Positions 1-10,350 of a stretch of DNA of 64,000 nucleotides are shown piece by piece. Positions within the stretch are counted from its first letter, which is position 1. Each line of letters opens with the position of its first letter. The translations under genes were made by a program, and so were the position numbers. Below the pieces are notes generated by a model that made no database searches, was not told the DNA's origin, and saw nothing but the letters and a program-made list of their open reading frames with translations. Origin of the DNA: Polytrichum commune (Eukaryota > Streptophyta > Polytrichopsida > Polytrichales > Polytrichaceae); NCBI GenBank assembly GCA_950295325.1, contig OX485806.1, forward strand, positions 31,434,001-31,498,000. Direction: 5' to 3'.

Positions 1-1890
1 CCAAGTGGGAGAAATGAAGGTCCTACGGTTGTGGAAAAATCTTTCAAATGATCTTTGTATGATGATGGTGAGGAGCGTAGGGAGCAAATAGAAGATCATT
101 TAGTTGCAAATGAAGATGTAATCGTAATATTTGCGGAGAATGATGGCCACATCGAGAGATTAGGCAAAGGTGGAAGATATTTTATGAGGAAACAACATCT
201 ACGTGGGGGATGTAAGTGGCTGTTCCACACCAAGAGAGATGTATAAGGTGAAATTGTTAGGTATAAGGTGCGGTAAGTCGCAAAAATATATTCTTAAGTG
301 GCTGTGAGCCCAAAATGGTGCCCACATGTGGTGATTAACTCTTCGAAACCAATTTTAGTTTGACTTGGATGTGTTATGATTATTCACAAAACATAAAAAG
401 AGTGAAGTGTGGTTTGGATTTAAGTTTAGGCTTTAGAATGTGTTGTGTGATTATTTCAAGGTTAAATTCAATAAGAGTATGCCTTGATATTGTGAGTAGG
501 GGGTAAGGTGCAACAAGGTGAGCTCCGCGGGTTAAATGCCCACTTTTGGATCCACCTTGGTAGTTTAGGAAGAAGGAAGCTTGGTGGAAGGGGATTAGTC
601 CCTACTTTGAAGGTGAAGGTTAAGGGATTGTGATTGGAGGTGCTAATCCTCTCACCCTATCCTCACCTCTCTCTCCCTCTCCCCCTCTCTCCCTCTTTGC
701 TACTTAAGGTGTTTTTTCTCTCATTTCACTATAAGAAACCCGCGTTTTTGGGGTCGTTTTGGGGAAACGAGTGATGTCTTCCAAGATGTCACTATGTTCG
801 GCAATAAACGCCCACAGAATTGCAGATTTTATTGGATGTTGCGTGAAACATGACAGATCATGGGCCAGGACATGGCGATGTCAGGAAGGATAGCCATGTT
901 CTTGTGGATGTCATTTAAAACATGCTGACGTCCTGCGTCGGGCCGTTTGTAAGGCCGCTAACGCCACGTCATCCCCACAGGTCTATCCACGGCATGTATA
1001 AAGTTGCGGCGGGCAGACTTAAAGTGCTGCCCGGGAAAAAAAGGTTGGAGAATGTTCAACTATGTGTGGTTGGCTATAAAAGACAAACTTGTTCCCAAAA
1101 ATTTGAGGGAATGCCACATAAATTTCTCACGGTGCATCAATATGGTTCTTGGCATGCATGTTATTCTCCCGAATTCCGTTCAAATATTTGTAGCGGATGA
1201 GCCAAAAAACACGGGGGTGGTTGAGTCATACTCTAATTGCCATAAGGTAGACATGCGGGACCACAATTGCATACCGTAGGTTCATATATAGCTGGTTCAA
1301 CACATGTTAGCCGAATAATTAATTAAAGTGGAAAAATACCCTTTGGATTAAAATAGAAAAATTATGAAATTTCAAGTTTTGCTACAAAAGGAATGTTTTC
1401 TCATTCACTTGTTTATAATTTAGTTTGTCATATGTTGATTTTGATTTCAAAGGATTTCAAAGGTTATATGTTTGTACATTTAGACACGAGGAAATCAAGG
1501 GAAGACTTTTGCAAGCAAAATATGGCACTTCATTGCTCTCACAATACCAAAAATACATGCGCCAAACGTGGGAGTGCCCACGTTGGATCTCGTGGCCACA
1601 TTCCACATATAGACGAGCAACTGCTACTGGAAAATCTTAGTGCCTAGAAAATTATGACCATCCGTCTGTTTGAACACAAAGGACGTCTCCGCGGACACCC
1701 GAGTAGACATCAGCCTTGACAGTCGGTTCCTCTCCAACAAGGCGTCCCTTGTGACGCAACCTTATACATTGCATGCCATGTGTGATGTGACGTTGCTGTA
1801 GGTGCTGTAGAAGGCTCGCCGACATTCTCTAAACCCTAAGTGTTGCGGCTTCACCTTTGTACGCTCATTGCTTGAACATCCCTTAGCAGC

Positions 1891-2190
1891 ATGGCGGTGT
1901 CGCGTTCAGCACGAAAGCCTGGTAGGGTTGTCCGTTTTATAGACACGTCACAACATCCGCAAAGGGTGGATGCGGATGACTCCGAGGCCGCTGCAGTGTT
2001 GTCCACTTTGGTGTTTGAATGCGAAGAGAAGAATGCAATGATGTCATCCCAAAAACCCAACATAATTCAAAGAACCCAACGTGCACACCGTCGCCGCCGC
2101 TCACGCTTGCTCAACTTCTTTGGGAGTGAAAATTTCACAACACCCACTGAGTCATCGAGCATCGCTATCAACCCAGTTCCAAAACAAGTA
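1891..2190 (+). CDS. CACTA-1 accessory gene, probable first coding exon
   Basis: An ATG at 1891 opens a basic, Ser/Arg-rich frame with the segments SARKPGRVVRFIDTS and RAHRRRRSRLLNFFGSE. It probably ends near 2190, where an AAGTAAAT donor-like sequence occurs; the open frame itself runs to 2427 but loses coding character. I do not recognise a domain. The position just inside the left end, the same strand and the Arg-rich composition fit the N-terminus of the element's DNA-binding accessory protein, which continues in the exons at 4240-6746. The exon or exons that bridge 2190 and 4240 were not resolved, because the simplest join is out of phase. Confidence 0.5.
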
Positions 2191-3186
2191 AATCTTCCAT
2201 CTCATATGCATGCATCACAATTTAGGTCACGGTCAAGTTCAAATTTTGCTGTGCGGCGAAATTTTTCGAACTCCGACAATGGCACTGGGAAGCCCGCATG
2301 CGGACACGCGGCAGCCCCCGGTTTTAGGTGCCTGTACGGCCTCCAGTGGGTTGGGCATAGGGTCACAGTCGGCCATAGGTCTTCTCCGATGCCGAGGTGC
2401 ATAGATCCTCTTACCTACGTCCGCTAGTCTCCATTGTGGTGTCTGCTGCAACGCCGATGTGTTGCTTTCCCTACGGCGCTGCGCTGCCTTCCCATGCCCT
2501 TGTGTTGCTTTTCCGACGCACTGTGTTGCTTTTGGGTGTCCAAGATGTTGCAGACACGGGATCGCACTGGGAAGCGCAAGGAGATGTCTCCAACAACATT
2601 GGTAGAACACAGGAGCGCAGCTGGAGAGCGGCGATCCAAGGCCAGAGAGGACCCGCGGCATGTGGCTGGGAGGCGTGGCTCCAGGACGTGCCGGAGCAAT
2701 CCTGGAGGTAAGTGGGTCTTTCTCCTCCTTTCCTGACCTCTTCCTGGTGTTGATGCTAGCGTAGAGCACAACCAGTCTTCATCGTCGCGATGTCCGCGCC
2801 TGTTCGACCAGTTCAATTGAGCCGCGTCTAGGCCCATGTGTCACAGTGGATGTCGGTTAGATCTCTGCTGGAATCAGAGTCGGGGCGTGGGCATAATCGG
2901 TATTGCAGTCTGCACAATTAGTAGACGTCACCTGTAGTTGTCCAGGACGCCAAGTTCTAACGTCCACCAGTCGGATGCCAGGAGAGGGATGGGGCAGAAG
3001 AATGCACAATTTTGGATCAATGTAGCAACGCACTATGCTAGACACAGACACAGACACAGACACAGACCACGCCACGCTCCAGCTCCCTGGAGCTCCATGA
3101 ATTTTTTCCTTTATACCTGCAACTTGGGGTTTTGACGACGGTTATGGGACCATGTGCTTTTTGACCACCCTGATCTGCAGTCACTA

Positions 3187-3357
3187 AAAGACTGCAGATT
3201 TGTTTTGTGGGTTTTACAGCTGAAATTTTAAGAATTTGGGGGCATGTTATATACCGTTGGAAAGGTATTGAAAATATCTTTCCAGCGGTATATAACATGC
3301 CCCCAAAGTCTTGAAATTGCAGCTGGAAACCCAAGAAAACAAATCTGCAGTCTTTAA
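3187..3357. repeat. Foldback (MITE-like) inverted repeat inside CACTA-1
   Basis: Two arms of about 80-85 bp are near reverse complements. Both start from AGACTGCAGATTTGTTTT and run inward to GGGGGCATGTTATATACCG before a short loop near 3265-3280. The arms differ at a few positions only. No coding potential is visible. It lies in an intron-like part of the CACTA-1 gene. Its target duplication is not clear to me. Confidence 0.75.
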
Positions 3358-3559
3358 GAACCCATTTCAAGATGGTTTAGGTAGGACGACTCAAACATTA
3401 GACCATGTTGTTGTGGTCCATATATTAATGGGTGACAATAGAAAGTCTCAAATTAACTTATATAGTGATATTAGTGTAATGTTTTATTTCGTGATTGATG
3501 AAAATCTAGTACGATTAGTGAATTAGTTAATTAGTGAATTAGTTAACGAGGGATTTTAG

Positions 3560-3830
3560 TATATTTCCGGGCGGAGAACCGAAAGGGATCGGGTAGGGAA
3601 TCGGGCAACACATCGGGCACGGAATCGGTATCCGGGCAAGGCATCGGGCAAGGCTAATGGAATCGGGCAAGGGGGTAATACCGGGCGGGGGCCGGCCTCG
3701 AAGAGGGGCATGTACCCGAGCTAGTGGGCTCCAACAATATGTCGGGTAAACCCACACTATGCCCGGGGTGCCACCGGTGCAATTATGCCCGGGGCGGTGC
3801 CCGGTCTAGTGGGGATGCTCTTATGGCTTA
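3560..3830. repeat. Short tandem/degenerate repeat with CGGGCA core
   Basis: Many copies of ATCGGGCA or ACCGGGC occur in about 250 bp (for example near 3590, 3602, 3614, 3640, 3665), then TGCCCGGGG twice (3760-3800) and GGGGATGCTCTTA at the right. It may be a decayed MITE or solo LTR. No ORF is supported. Confidence 0.45.
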
Positions 3831-4239
3831 GCTCCTATGGCGCACAACCCCCAATTAGTTGATGGAGCCGACATTAGGGTTGATCCTTCACACGGGTCAA
3901 TGTAATTGGCCGCTTTCGACCTCTCAGCAGTGAATTGGTTATCTCTTAAACTCAACCAGTTCATGTCTATGGGTAATCTTCCTGGACCCTAAACCTATCG
4001 AATGGATATACCCTCTTGGACAACCAGGTCATCTATGATGGGTACTCTTCAGCTACAGCTTGAACATCGTGATTGGTAATCTTCCTGAACTCTGAAGTTG
4101 CTCGTCCATGCTCTTGACTGCGTGTATGATTCATAGGGGCAGTAACTGGTTGCAATGTGGCTGCTCAAGCTCAGTGGGTAGTCGCATATGTGTGCACCTG
4201 GAGATTCCTTGATTGTGGAATGTGGTTGTTGTAGCTGAG

Positions 4240-6746
4240 GATACGCAACCAACTCGGGCACGGAATCAGACGGCGATCAGGAGAACAGTGATGGGATTGA
4301 AACATCACATCCACTACCAACACGTAAGGGAGGGGGGAGCACTGCCTTGAAGAAACGTGTGGAGCTGGATGCGCAAAGGCAGCCTTTTGGCGCCATGAAG
4401 GCTACCCTGTGCGCCGATATCAAGAAGTATGCAAAGGACCTGGATCCCACGACGGGATGGGAAGGCCAGCTACGGCACGAGAGGAAGCGATTATTCAAAC
4501 GCCTATACACAGGTAAGGTTTGCACATCAATTTTTTGGCATGCATGTGTCGCGTTAATTTGCGATGTGAAACCCGAATCTGACATTTTAAGTGCAACCAA
4601 ACATCATTCTGGACATGAGCAACAGGGTGTATGTCTATGTAGGCAGGCATGACATTCTCGCTGACGTCAGGGTGGACATGTATTTAGCACAGAGTGTCAT
4701 GCTGACAATCTGTGAGTGGATGCCGAACAGGACGTCCGTGCGTTTTTGTGGACATGTGTACTGAAACGCTCGACAATCGCTATCGACGTCTATAGGGACG
4801 TCGATGATATCAATTTTCTCTCTTGTGGTGACATACTGGTTTGTACCCTTTCTAACGTGGGTGTAGTGTGGGCACCCAGTGTTGGTCGCTTGTGAAGTGA
4901 ATGTGATGGCATTGACGTGTGTGTCCGGCATGCAGACTGGGAGATGTGCGGGCATTGTGACAAAGTGTGCGAGAAGTGGATGCGGCCTATTATAACAAAG
5001 GTACTCATCAACACCCGGTGGAGGTTAAACCAGCTCATAGACAACAATGCGGGTAAACCAGCCGATGTGGATGTAGAGCATTGGAAAACACTTGTAGGTA
5101 TGCGCACCACCGAGGCTGCGCATTTGAAGTCTCAGCACATGCGCTCAATTTCAAAAGGGAAAGGATCGACCACAGCTCAACTGAAAGCTATTGAAAGGGA
5201 GGTCGTCTCCCGTCTGGTAAGAGTGCCACTATGTCTATGTTGACATGGCTGACAATGTTGCAATTCTCTTTATAAATCTGTGATGGCCCTTATCCCCTAC
5301 AATGTCAATGTCGACAACAGATGTCATCCAACACGTTTACTTAGACGTCCGATGAGCCGGCAATGTAACTCTAGTTGTTTGAGTTGATGTTCGATGTTAA
5401 TCATGGCACTTCCAAAGGCGTCACGGGACCTGCACCTGTTGGAACGCATTGTTGTCGACGTCCCCTTTCATCCGTAATGACTTTAATGTGCCATGCAGGC
5501 GATGTTGAAGAACATGGCACCGTACGATGCGGAGGTTGACGCCGAGGTTGCCAAAGAGTACCAACGCATACAGGAGGAAAAGCGTCGAGCGCATCCCGAT
5601 CATGGCTCGGAAATGGAGTCGATGCGCACTCGAGTGACGGATTTGGAGGGCAGCGTCACACGCCTTGGAGATAATGTGGCAGCCTCAAACAAGCGCATGG
5701 AGGACATGATGCGAATGATTCTTCATAATCAGAGTCAGAAACATCCGACTAACATTGATAGCATGACGGAGCCTTCATCGTCTGCGAAGATGCTCGATAT
5801 TTCGGCATTGACGTCAACGACGGAGGATCTGGTGATGGTGGCACAGAAACAAGCTCCCACCCCAGTTATCAGCGCGGTGGGCGGTGCGGACATGCGTGTG
5901 GCATCCGCGATTCCTGTCCCGAGCGACGTCTCCGAGGATGTTGCGACTGATGCAGTCACAGACGTAGAAGCAGTGCCTCCCAGCTCTGAAACCATTATCG
6001 CGTCTATAATTGAGGACATTCTCGAAGTGCCGAAAAAAACGACACAGACACCTGTAATTGATGACCCTGTAGAACCCACCAACGAGGAAGTGCCAGTGCA
6101 AGCTATGGAGGACGTCGAGGAAGGACACCCTGAGATATCCGGCAATGCGGACGTGCCTGAAGAGATTGCATCTCTGGATCAGGTAACATCAAGTAACACC
6201 CACCCATATTAGACATACTGGAAACCCTCTCATCGTCGTTTAAAAAATTATACCTTCATGTATTTGTCTGGCATGTTCTTCGTGGTGTCATTGAGGATGT
6301 CAACATGTACATTAGGCTGGACGTTTGCCTTGACAGTTTGAATTATCGCAGAACAGAACGACCATAATTTGAAACCTCCGAGTACTAATGCGGAATGCTA
6401 TTATAGGATGAGGTGCCCGTACCGGAGGAGTCAGGTGGCCGACCCCGCCGTGCGGGTAGAAGCGCACAAGCGAAATCCTCAATGGCCAAACTCGGTGCAC
6501 CAAAAGCGGTTGGTTTGCCTAAACCTCCCCAAAATCTTGCGAAGGTGAGGGAACTAGTGTTTGCATGCCTACATTGCTTGCATGATTGCAGGAGGAGTGT
6601 GGAGCACTCGAATATAGTCACGTCGTTCGTGTGAGTCCATTTCATGTTCGGATGACCACTAATGTAATTCATGCGGTTTTGTGAATGGTGGTGGAATGGG
6701 GCAGGTGGGGACTAGTACGAAGGCACAAACACAAAAGAAGAAATGA
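4240..6746 (+). CDS. CACTA-1 accessory (TNPA-like) gene, six 3' exons
   Basis: Six exons join in frame by GT-AG splicing: 4240-4512, 4936-5216, 5499-6182, 6407-6544, 6592-6630 and 6705-6746, ending at TGA 6744-6746. The first two resemble the plant En/Spm accessory-protein region: a short domain around MKATLCADIKKYAK and WEGQLRHERKRLFK, then DVEHWKTLVGMRTTEAAHLK followed by ISKGKGS, like the W-x-x-L ... S-x-x-N-K pattern of Transposase_24-type proteins. Exon 5499-6182 begins with an acidic/basic coiled-coil-like stretch (AKEYQRIQEEKRRA, TDLEGSVTRLGDNVAA) and continues as an acidic Val/Glu/Asp-rich tail. The exon at 6407 is basic (GGRPRRAGRSAQAK). The likely role is binding of element-end repeats, by analogy only. 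Confidence 0.7.
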
Positions 6747-7379
6747 GTGGACGTTCTCAATAACGACGCGGCTCTCCATTCGAGTGCTCATGAATTATCC
6801 ACTTAGTCGTGGAGGTGTAGACTCGCGACTATAGACATGGATGCCTCGATCATGGACAATGTTTAAGTTTTTGGGCAACTAGCGATTGATGTGTAAATGC
6901 AGCCTCTTGGTTGCAATATGTTGTATCAATGAAAACGTTGCATTTACGGAATTGGAAAGCATTGGTGTACATTTGTTCCACGCGATCTTTGTGTCTGTTC
7001 CGACTGTCTGGTGGAACAGTTGACGTCGGTGTTTGTTCTCGTAGATGGCATAAGTGACGTGCATCTGACATTTGGTCCTGCTAATAGCCAAACAACTTGA
7101 TGTCAGTAACGTGTTTGAGAATTTGAGGCAATCAGCCACGTCAAGGCGGGCTAAGTTTGAAAACGGCATCATCACTCCCAAACAAGCTGTGGTTTGGCCA
7201 GAGGACATCCCCATAATTTGTAATGCCCCATTTGATGTCACACATAACATCCCACTGTCAAAAAGGATGTCCAAGAAAACTAAAAGTCACCCCGAAAACA
7301 CCCAAAAAATACATGCATACGTCGAGGAAAATGTCTCATGTGACATTTTCGTGTCGCAAAGGACGTCGGTAACAACACA

Positions 7380-7700
7380 CATCGCCACGTAATGCAATGT
7401 CCACGTCAGCAACAGCGAATGCCACGTCAGTTTTTAATCGCATTCCACGTCATCTCAAGAGGGTCCACGAGGCCATCCACGTCACCGAGGGGGCGGAAAA
7501 AAAAGCGTGCCGACGTGGCACTGCCCGCAAAAAACATGCTTGCGTGGCATGCCGGTGGCGTCCACGTGTCTTCACGTGGACACTATGGAACACCATGTTT
7601 TATGTGACGTCACATAAAAACGTGCTGAAATTCCCCATGTTTTCGCATGTCCACGACGCGTTTTTCTCCTGTCTGACATGACGGATTTTAGGTGACGTCC
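7380..7700. repeat. CACTA-1 right subterminal motif cluster (CCACGTCA)
   Basis: CCACGT(C/G/A)-type motifs recur about ten times in 320 bp (for example 7385, 7400, 7423, 7447, 7477, 7560, 7574, 7649), together with GACGTC/GACGTCA copies. A matching, sparser set lies at 885-985 on the left. Clustered subterminal motifs of this kind are the binding sites of the accessory protein in characterised CACTA elements. Confidence 0.65.
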
Positions 7701-8096
7701 AAGAGAAGAACCTCCATGTCAAAGTGAACGCGCACTCCCGTTTTTTTTTACGTCACAAAAAACAGGATTTTCTTATAGTGTTTTTCTCTCTCTCCATCAA
7801 GCGCTCTCAAGGGAGCAAGCTGTTAAGAGCTTGAGCCACGTGTGTGGGTTATTAGTTGTAGTGAAGACAATTAGTTAAGCTCTCTCTCTCAAGGCCTCCC
7901 AAGTGAGTGCACTCTTAGAGCTTGAGATTACCTAGGAAGATTAGGTAGTTGTTAGTGAAGTTAGTATGGTAGGTTAGTTCATTAGTTAAGGAGAGAAGAA
8001 AGAGAGAAAAAAAAGGAAAGGGAAAAAGAAACAAAAAAGAAGTAGAAATTAAAAAAATGTGTGATTAGTAGATAAGGGGTGTGTTAAGGGCAATTT

Positions 8097-8470
8097 AGTG
8101 GCAGAACTGCCGAGGCTTATTAGTGCAAACCAGTAGCTGCTGGAGGAGGGCAGCCAAAGGCTATGGGCAACAAACTGCCGAGGCTTGTTAGTGCAAACCA
8201 GTAGCTGTTGGAGGAGGGCAGCCGAAGGCTAATGGCAACAGACTGCCGAGGCTTATTAGTGCAAACCAGTAGCTGTTGGAGGAGGGCAGCCGAAGGCTAA
8301 TGGCACAGACTGCCGAGGCTTATTAGTGCAAACAGTAGCTGCTGGAGGAGGGCAGCCGAAGGCTAATGGCACAGACTGCCGAGGCTTATTAGTGCAAACC
8401 AGTAGCTGCTGGAGGAGGGCAGCCGAAGGCTAATGGGCACAGACTGCCGAGGCTTATTAGTGCAAACCAT
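8097..8470 (+). repeat. Tandem repeat in LTR A, unit about 65-70 bp, five to six copies
   Basis: Units contain CTGCCGAGGCTTATTAGTG and GGAGGAGGGCAGCCGAAGG, with small length differences. It lies about 215 bp upstream of the small ORF of LTR A. Other LTRs of this group carry a different tandem repeat in the equivalent position. Confidence 0.9.
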
Positions 8471-8684
8471 TAGGTTGCCTAGGGGTTAGCAAGGCTAAGC
8501 CCAATTAGTGGGTGTTAGCATATAAAAAACTAGATTACATTAGGCCATTTAGGGGTGGCTAAGTAGTTAGACCCACTAGACTAGTTTGTGCCATGTGTGG
8601 GTTTGTATGAGTGTGTTTATCCGTTGAGAAAAGTGTTTTTCAACACTTGAACCTCTCGGTCAAAATAACTCACTTGCATTATTA

Positions 8685-8849
8685 ATGGAGAATGTGGAAG
8701 ATTCTTGCAATGACAAGAAAAAGGGAGTGAAGATTAAACGAACAAGGGGAGTGTCCTTAAGGGCATGTGTGGCTAAAGCCGCGGGGTGGACTCTTGAGAA
8801 GGCCAACTCTAGCATCGGCCAAGAGGCCAACATTAATAAAGTACAATGA
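8685..8849 (+). CDS. LTR-encoded small ORF (54 aa), copy A
   Basis: ATG at 8685, stop TGA at 8847-8849. The core RGVSLRACVAKAAGWTLEKA lies at residues 21-40. It is flanked by a basic N-terminal part (KKKGVKIKRTR) and a short polar C-terminus. No known domain, signal peptide or membrane segment is seen. Copy B (39330-39494) has the same length and the same 129-bp distance from stop codon to LTR end. Within the shared core many codons differ at the third base only. It sits downstream of the likely transcription start, so it would be the first ORF on the element RNA, ahead of gag. It could be a real microprotein or a regulatory upstream ORF; the function is unknown. Confidence 0.6.
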   Translation: MENVEDSCNDKKKGVKIKRTRGVSLRACVAKAAGWTLEKANSSIGQEANINKVQ

Positions 8850-8983
8850 GTGAGACAATACGTGTTCATTCGAACATGAAAATTACCTTGCACATGGTTC
8901 AATGTTGTAATAGATAATGTGATTCTCAAAGTCATCACCCGGACTAGGACGCTTAAGGGTGGTGGATTTGGCCTCACAGTGGC

Positions 8984-10170
8984 GGAAGTGGATTTCAACG
9001 AGATCTTTGCTTTCGTTGCCAAATTTATCACCATTATATGTATTTTTGTAATAAAAGCAGCCATGAATTGGGAGATCCACCAACTGGATAATGATGGCAT
9101 TTTTTAATGGAGTATTGGAGGTGGAGATCTACATTGATCAACCGGAGGGTTTTGTACAAGAGGGAAATGAACACATTGTGTGTAAACTCAAGAAAATTTT
9201 ATATGGCCTCAAGCAATTGCCAACGGCATGGTACCACCATATCGATTTGTTTTTCATCAATGAGGATTTTTGTAGGACCAAATCGGATCACTTGTTGTAT
9301 ATTAAACAAATGGGTAGGTATTTGTTGGTGGGAATTCTTTACGTGGCTAATTTGATCATATTGACAAGCAATGTAATCAAATTGAAATGGTTCAAATCGG
9401 AGCTCGAAAAACAATTAGAAATGAGTGATCCCGGAGAGTTGCATTATTGCCTAGGAGTGGAGTTTCAGAGAAATAGAGAAGCCCATACTAGCACTATGAA
9501 CCAAAGGAGCTATATTGAGGAGGCCCTCAAGCGTTTCAACATGGAATAATGCAATCTGGTTGGATCACCGTTTGATGCAAATTCAAAGTTCTTAAAACTT
9601 TCGGATGAAGAATTAAGGAATGTGTAAAGGGAAATGGAAGGTGTTCCATACAAGGCCAGGGTAGGATCTCTCATGTATGCAATGATGGCCATGACGGGCG
9701 ATATTACATTTGCGGTGATTACGGTGAGCCAATTCATGTCGAAGGCTGGCCCATCACATTAGATGGTCATGAAATGCATCATGAGGTATTTGAAGGGTAC
9801 TTTGGACTTCAAATTATGTCTTGGAGGCAAGGATATTGTCTTGAGAGGATTTTGCAATACAGATTGTGTATTAGATGCAAACAATTGGGGATCCACTATG
9901 GGGTACATGATTTTTTGTTGGCGTCGGAGTCATTTCATAAAAACGGAAGAAACAACCAACCATTGCATTTTCTACGATGAAGGCATAGTACATGGCCACT
10001 AGCCATTGCACGAAGGTGGCGGTTTGGCTTAGGCAACTTTTGGCAAATGTGGGATACATACAAGAAGGAGTGAAATCCATCATGTGCGAGAATCAAGGAT
10101 GCATAACACTTGCGAAGAATCCCGCACACCAGTCTCGCACCAAACATATCGATGTATAACATCACTTCAT
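8984..10170 (+). pseudogene. copia pol remnant: reverse transcriptase and RNase H
   Basis: The longest open piece (9091-9549) holds the reverse transcriptase hallmarks YIDQPEGF, CKLKKILYGLKQ and the region around LLVGILYVANLIILTS, where the catalytic YVDD box of copia elements should sit. Here it reads YVAN, so the active site is lost. GELHYCLGVEF follows. After a stop at 9547 the frame continues through the connection segment (GSLMYA, MRYLKGT) into RNase H (CENQGCITLAKNP, RTKHIDV at about 10083-10157). Several stops and frameshifts are present. It encodes nothing functional; only the domain order supports the call. Confidence 0.88.
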
Positions 10171-10350
10171 TAAAGATAAAGTAAAAAAATCAAGAGATAT
10201 GTATGAAATATTTTCCAACAAAGGATATGATAGTGGGCATAGTATCCAAAGCACTTGCAAAGAATAGGCATCAAGCATTAATAAAGGCAATGGGTTTAGA
10301 AAGCTTTGACCACTTGCAAAGTGCGAGTGTAGAATGTAGAGCATTAGATT

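Larger units (their letters stand above)
727..7780. mobile_element. CACTA-1: CACTA (En/Spm) element without transposase
   Basis: The left end reads CACTATAAGAAACCCG and the right end, reverse-complemented, reads CACTATAAGAAAATCC. The 3-bp duplication TTT flanks it (724-726, 7781-7783). Length is 7054 bp. These are the standard CACTA ends and TSD size. Short CCACGTCA and GACGTC motifs recur near both ends and in introns. A plus-strand accessory gene occupies 1891-6746. I found no Transposase_21 sequence, so this copy is probably non-autonomous and would need a transposase supplied in trans. It inserted into LTR A after LTR A had landed in the copia element. Confidence 0.93.
303..8978 (+). mobile_element. 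Solo LTR A (TGTGAGCCC...GGCCTCACA group), split by CACTA-1
   Basis: It begins TGTGAGCCCAAAATGG at 303 and ends GGCCTCACA at 8978. It is flanked on both sides by GTGGC (298-302 and 8979-8983), a 5-bp target-site duplication. Without CACTA-1 and its TSD copy it is about 1.62 kb. No internal region is present, so this is a solo LTR left by recombination between two LTRs. The same ends occur in LTR B (12418), the complete gypsy element (13555-23846, minus) and the gypsy copy at 58068, and in decayed form in LTR C. It contains a tandem repeat (8097-8470) followed by a small ORF (8685-8849). Confidence 0.92.
1..10350 (+). mobile_element. Degenerate Ty1/copia retrotransposon, split by solo LTR A
   Basis: Pol sequence flanks a later insertion. 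On the left (55-260) a frame contains GCKWLFHTKRD, the usual start of the copia reverse transcriptase domain. On the right, from 8984, it resumes with DFNEIF and runs through reverse transcriptase and RNase H to about 10170. Removing 303-8978 and one copy of the GTGGC duplication rejoins the two halves. Stops and frame changes show it is dead. The 5' end lies outside the window. The 3' end is not defined: a possible LTR start with TGTTAGAATAAGG lies near 10400, but no matching 5' LTR is visible here. Confidence 0.85.
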
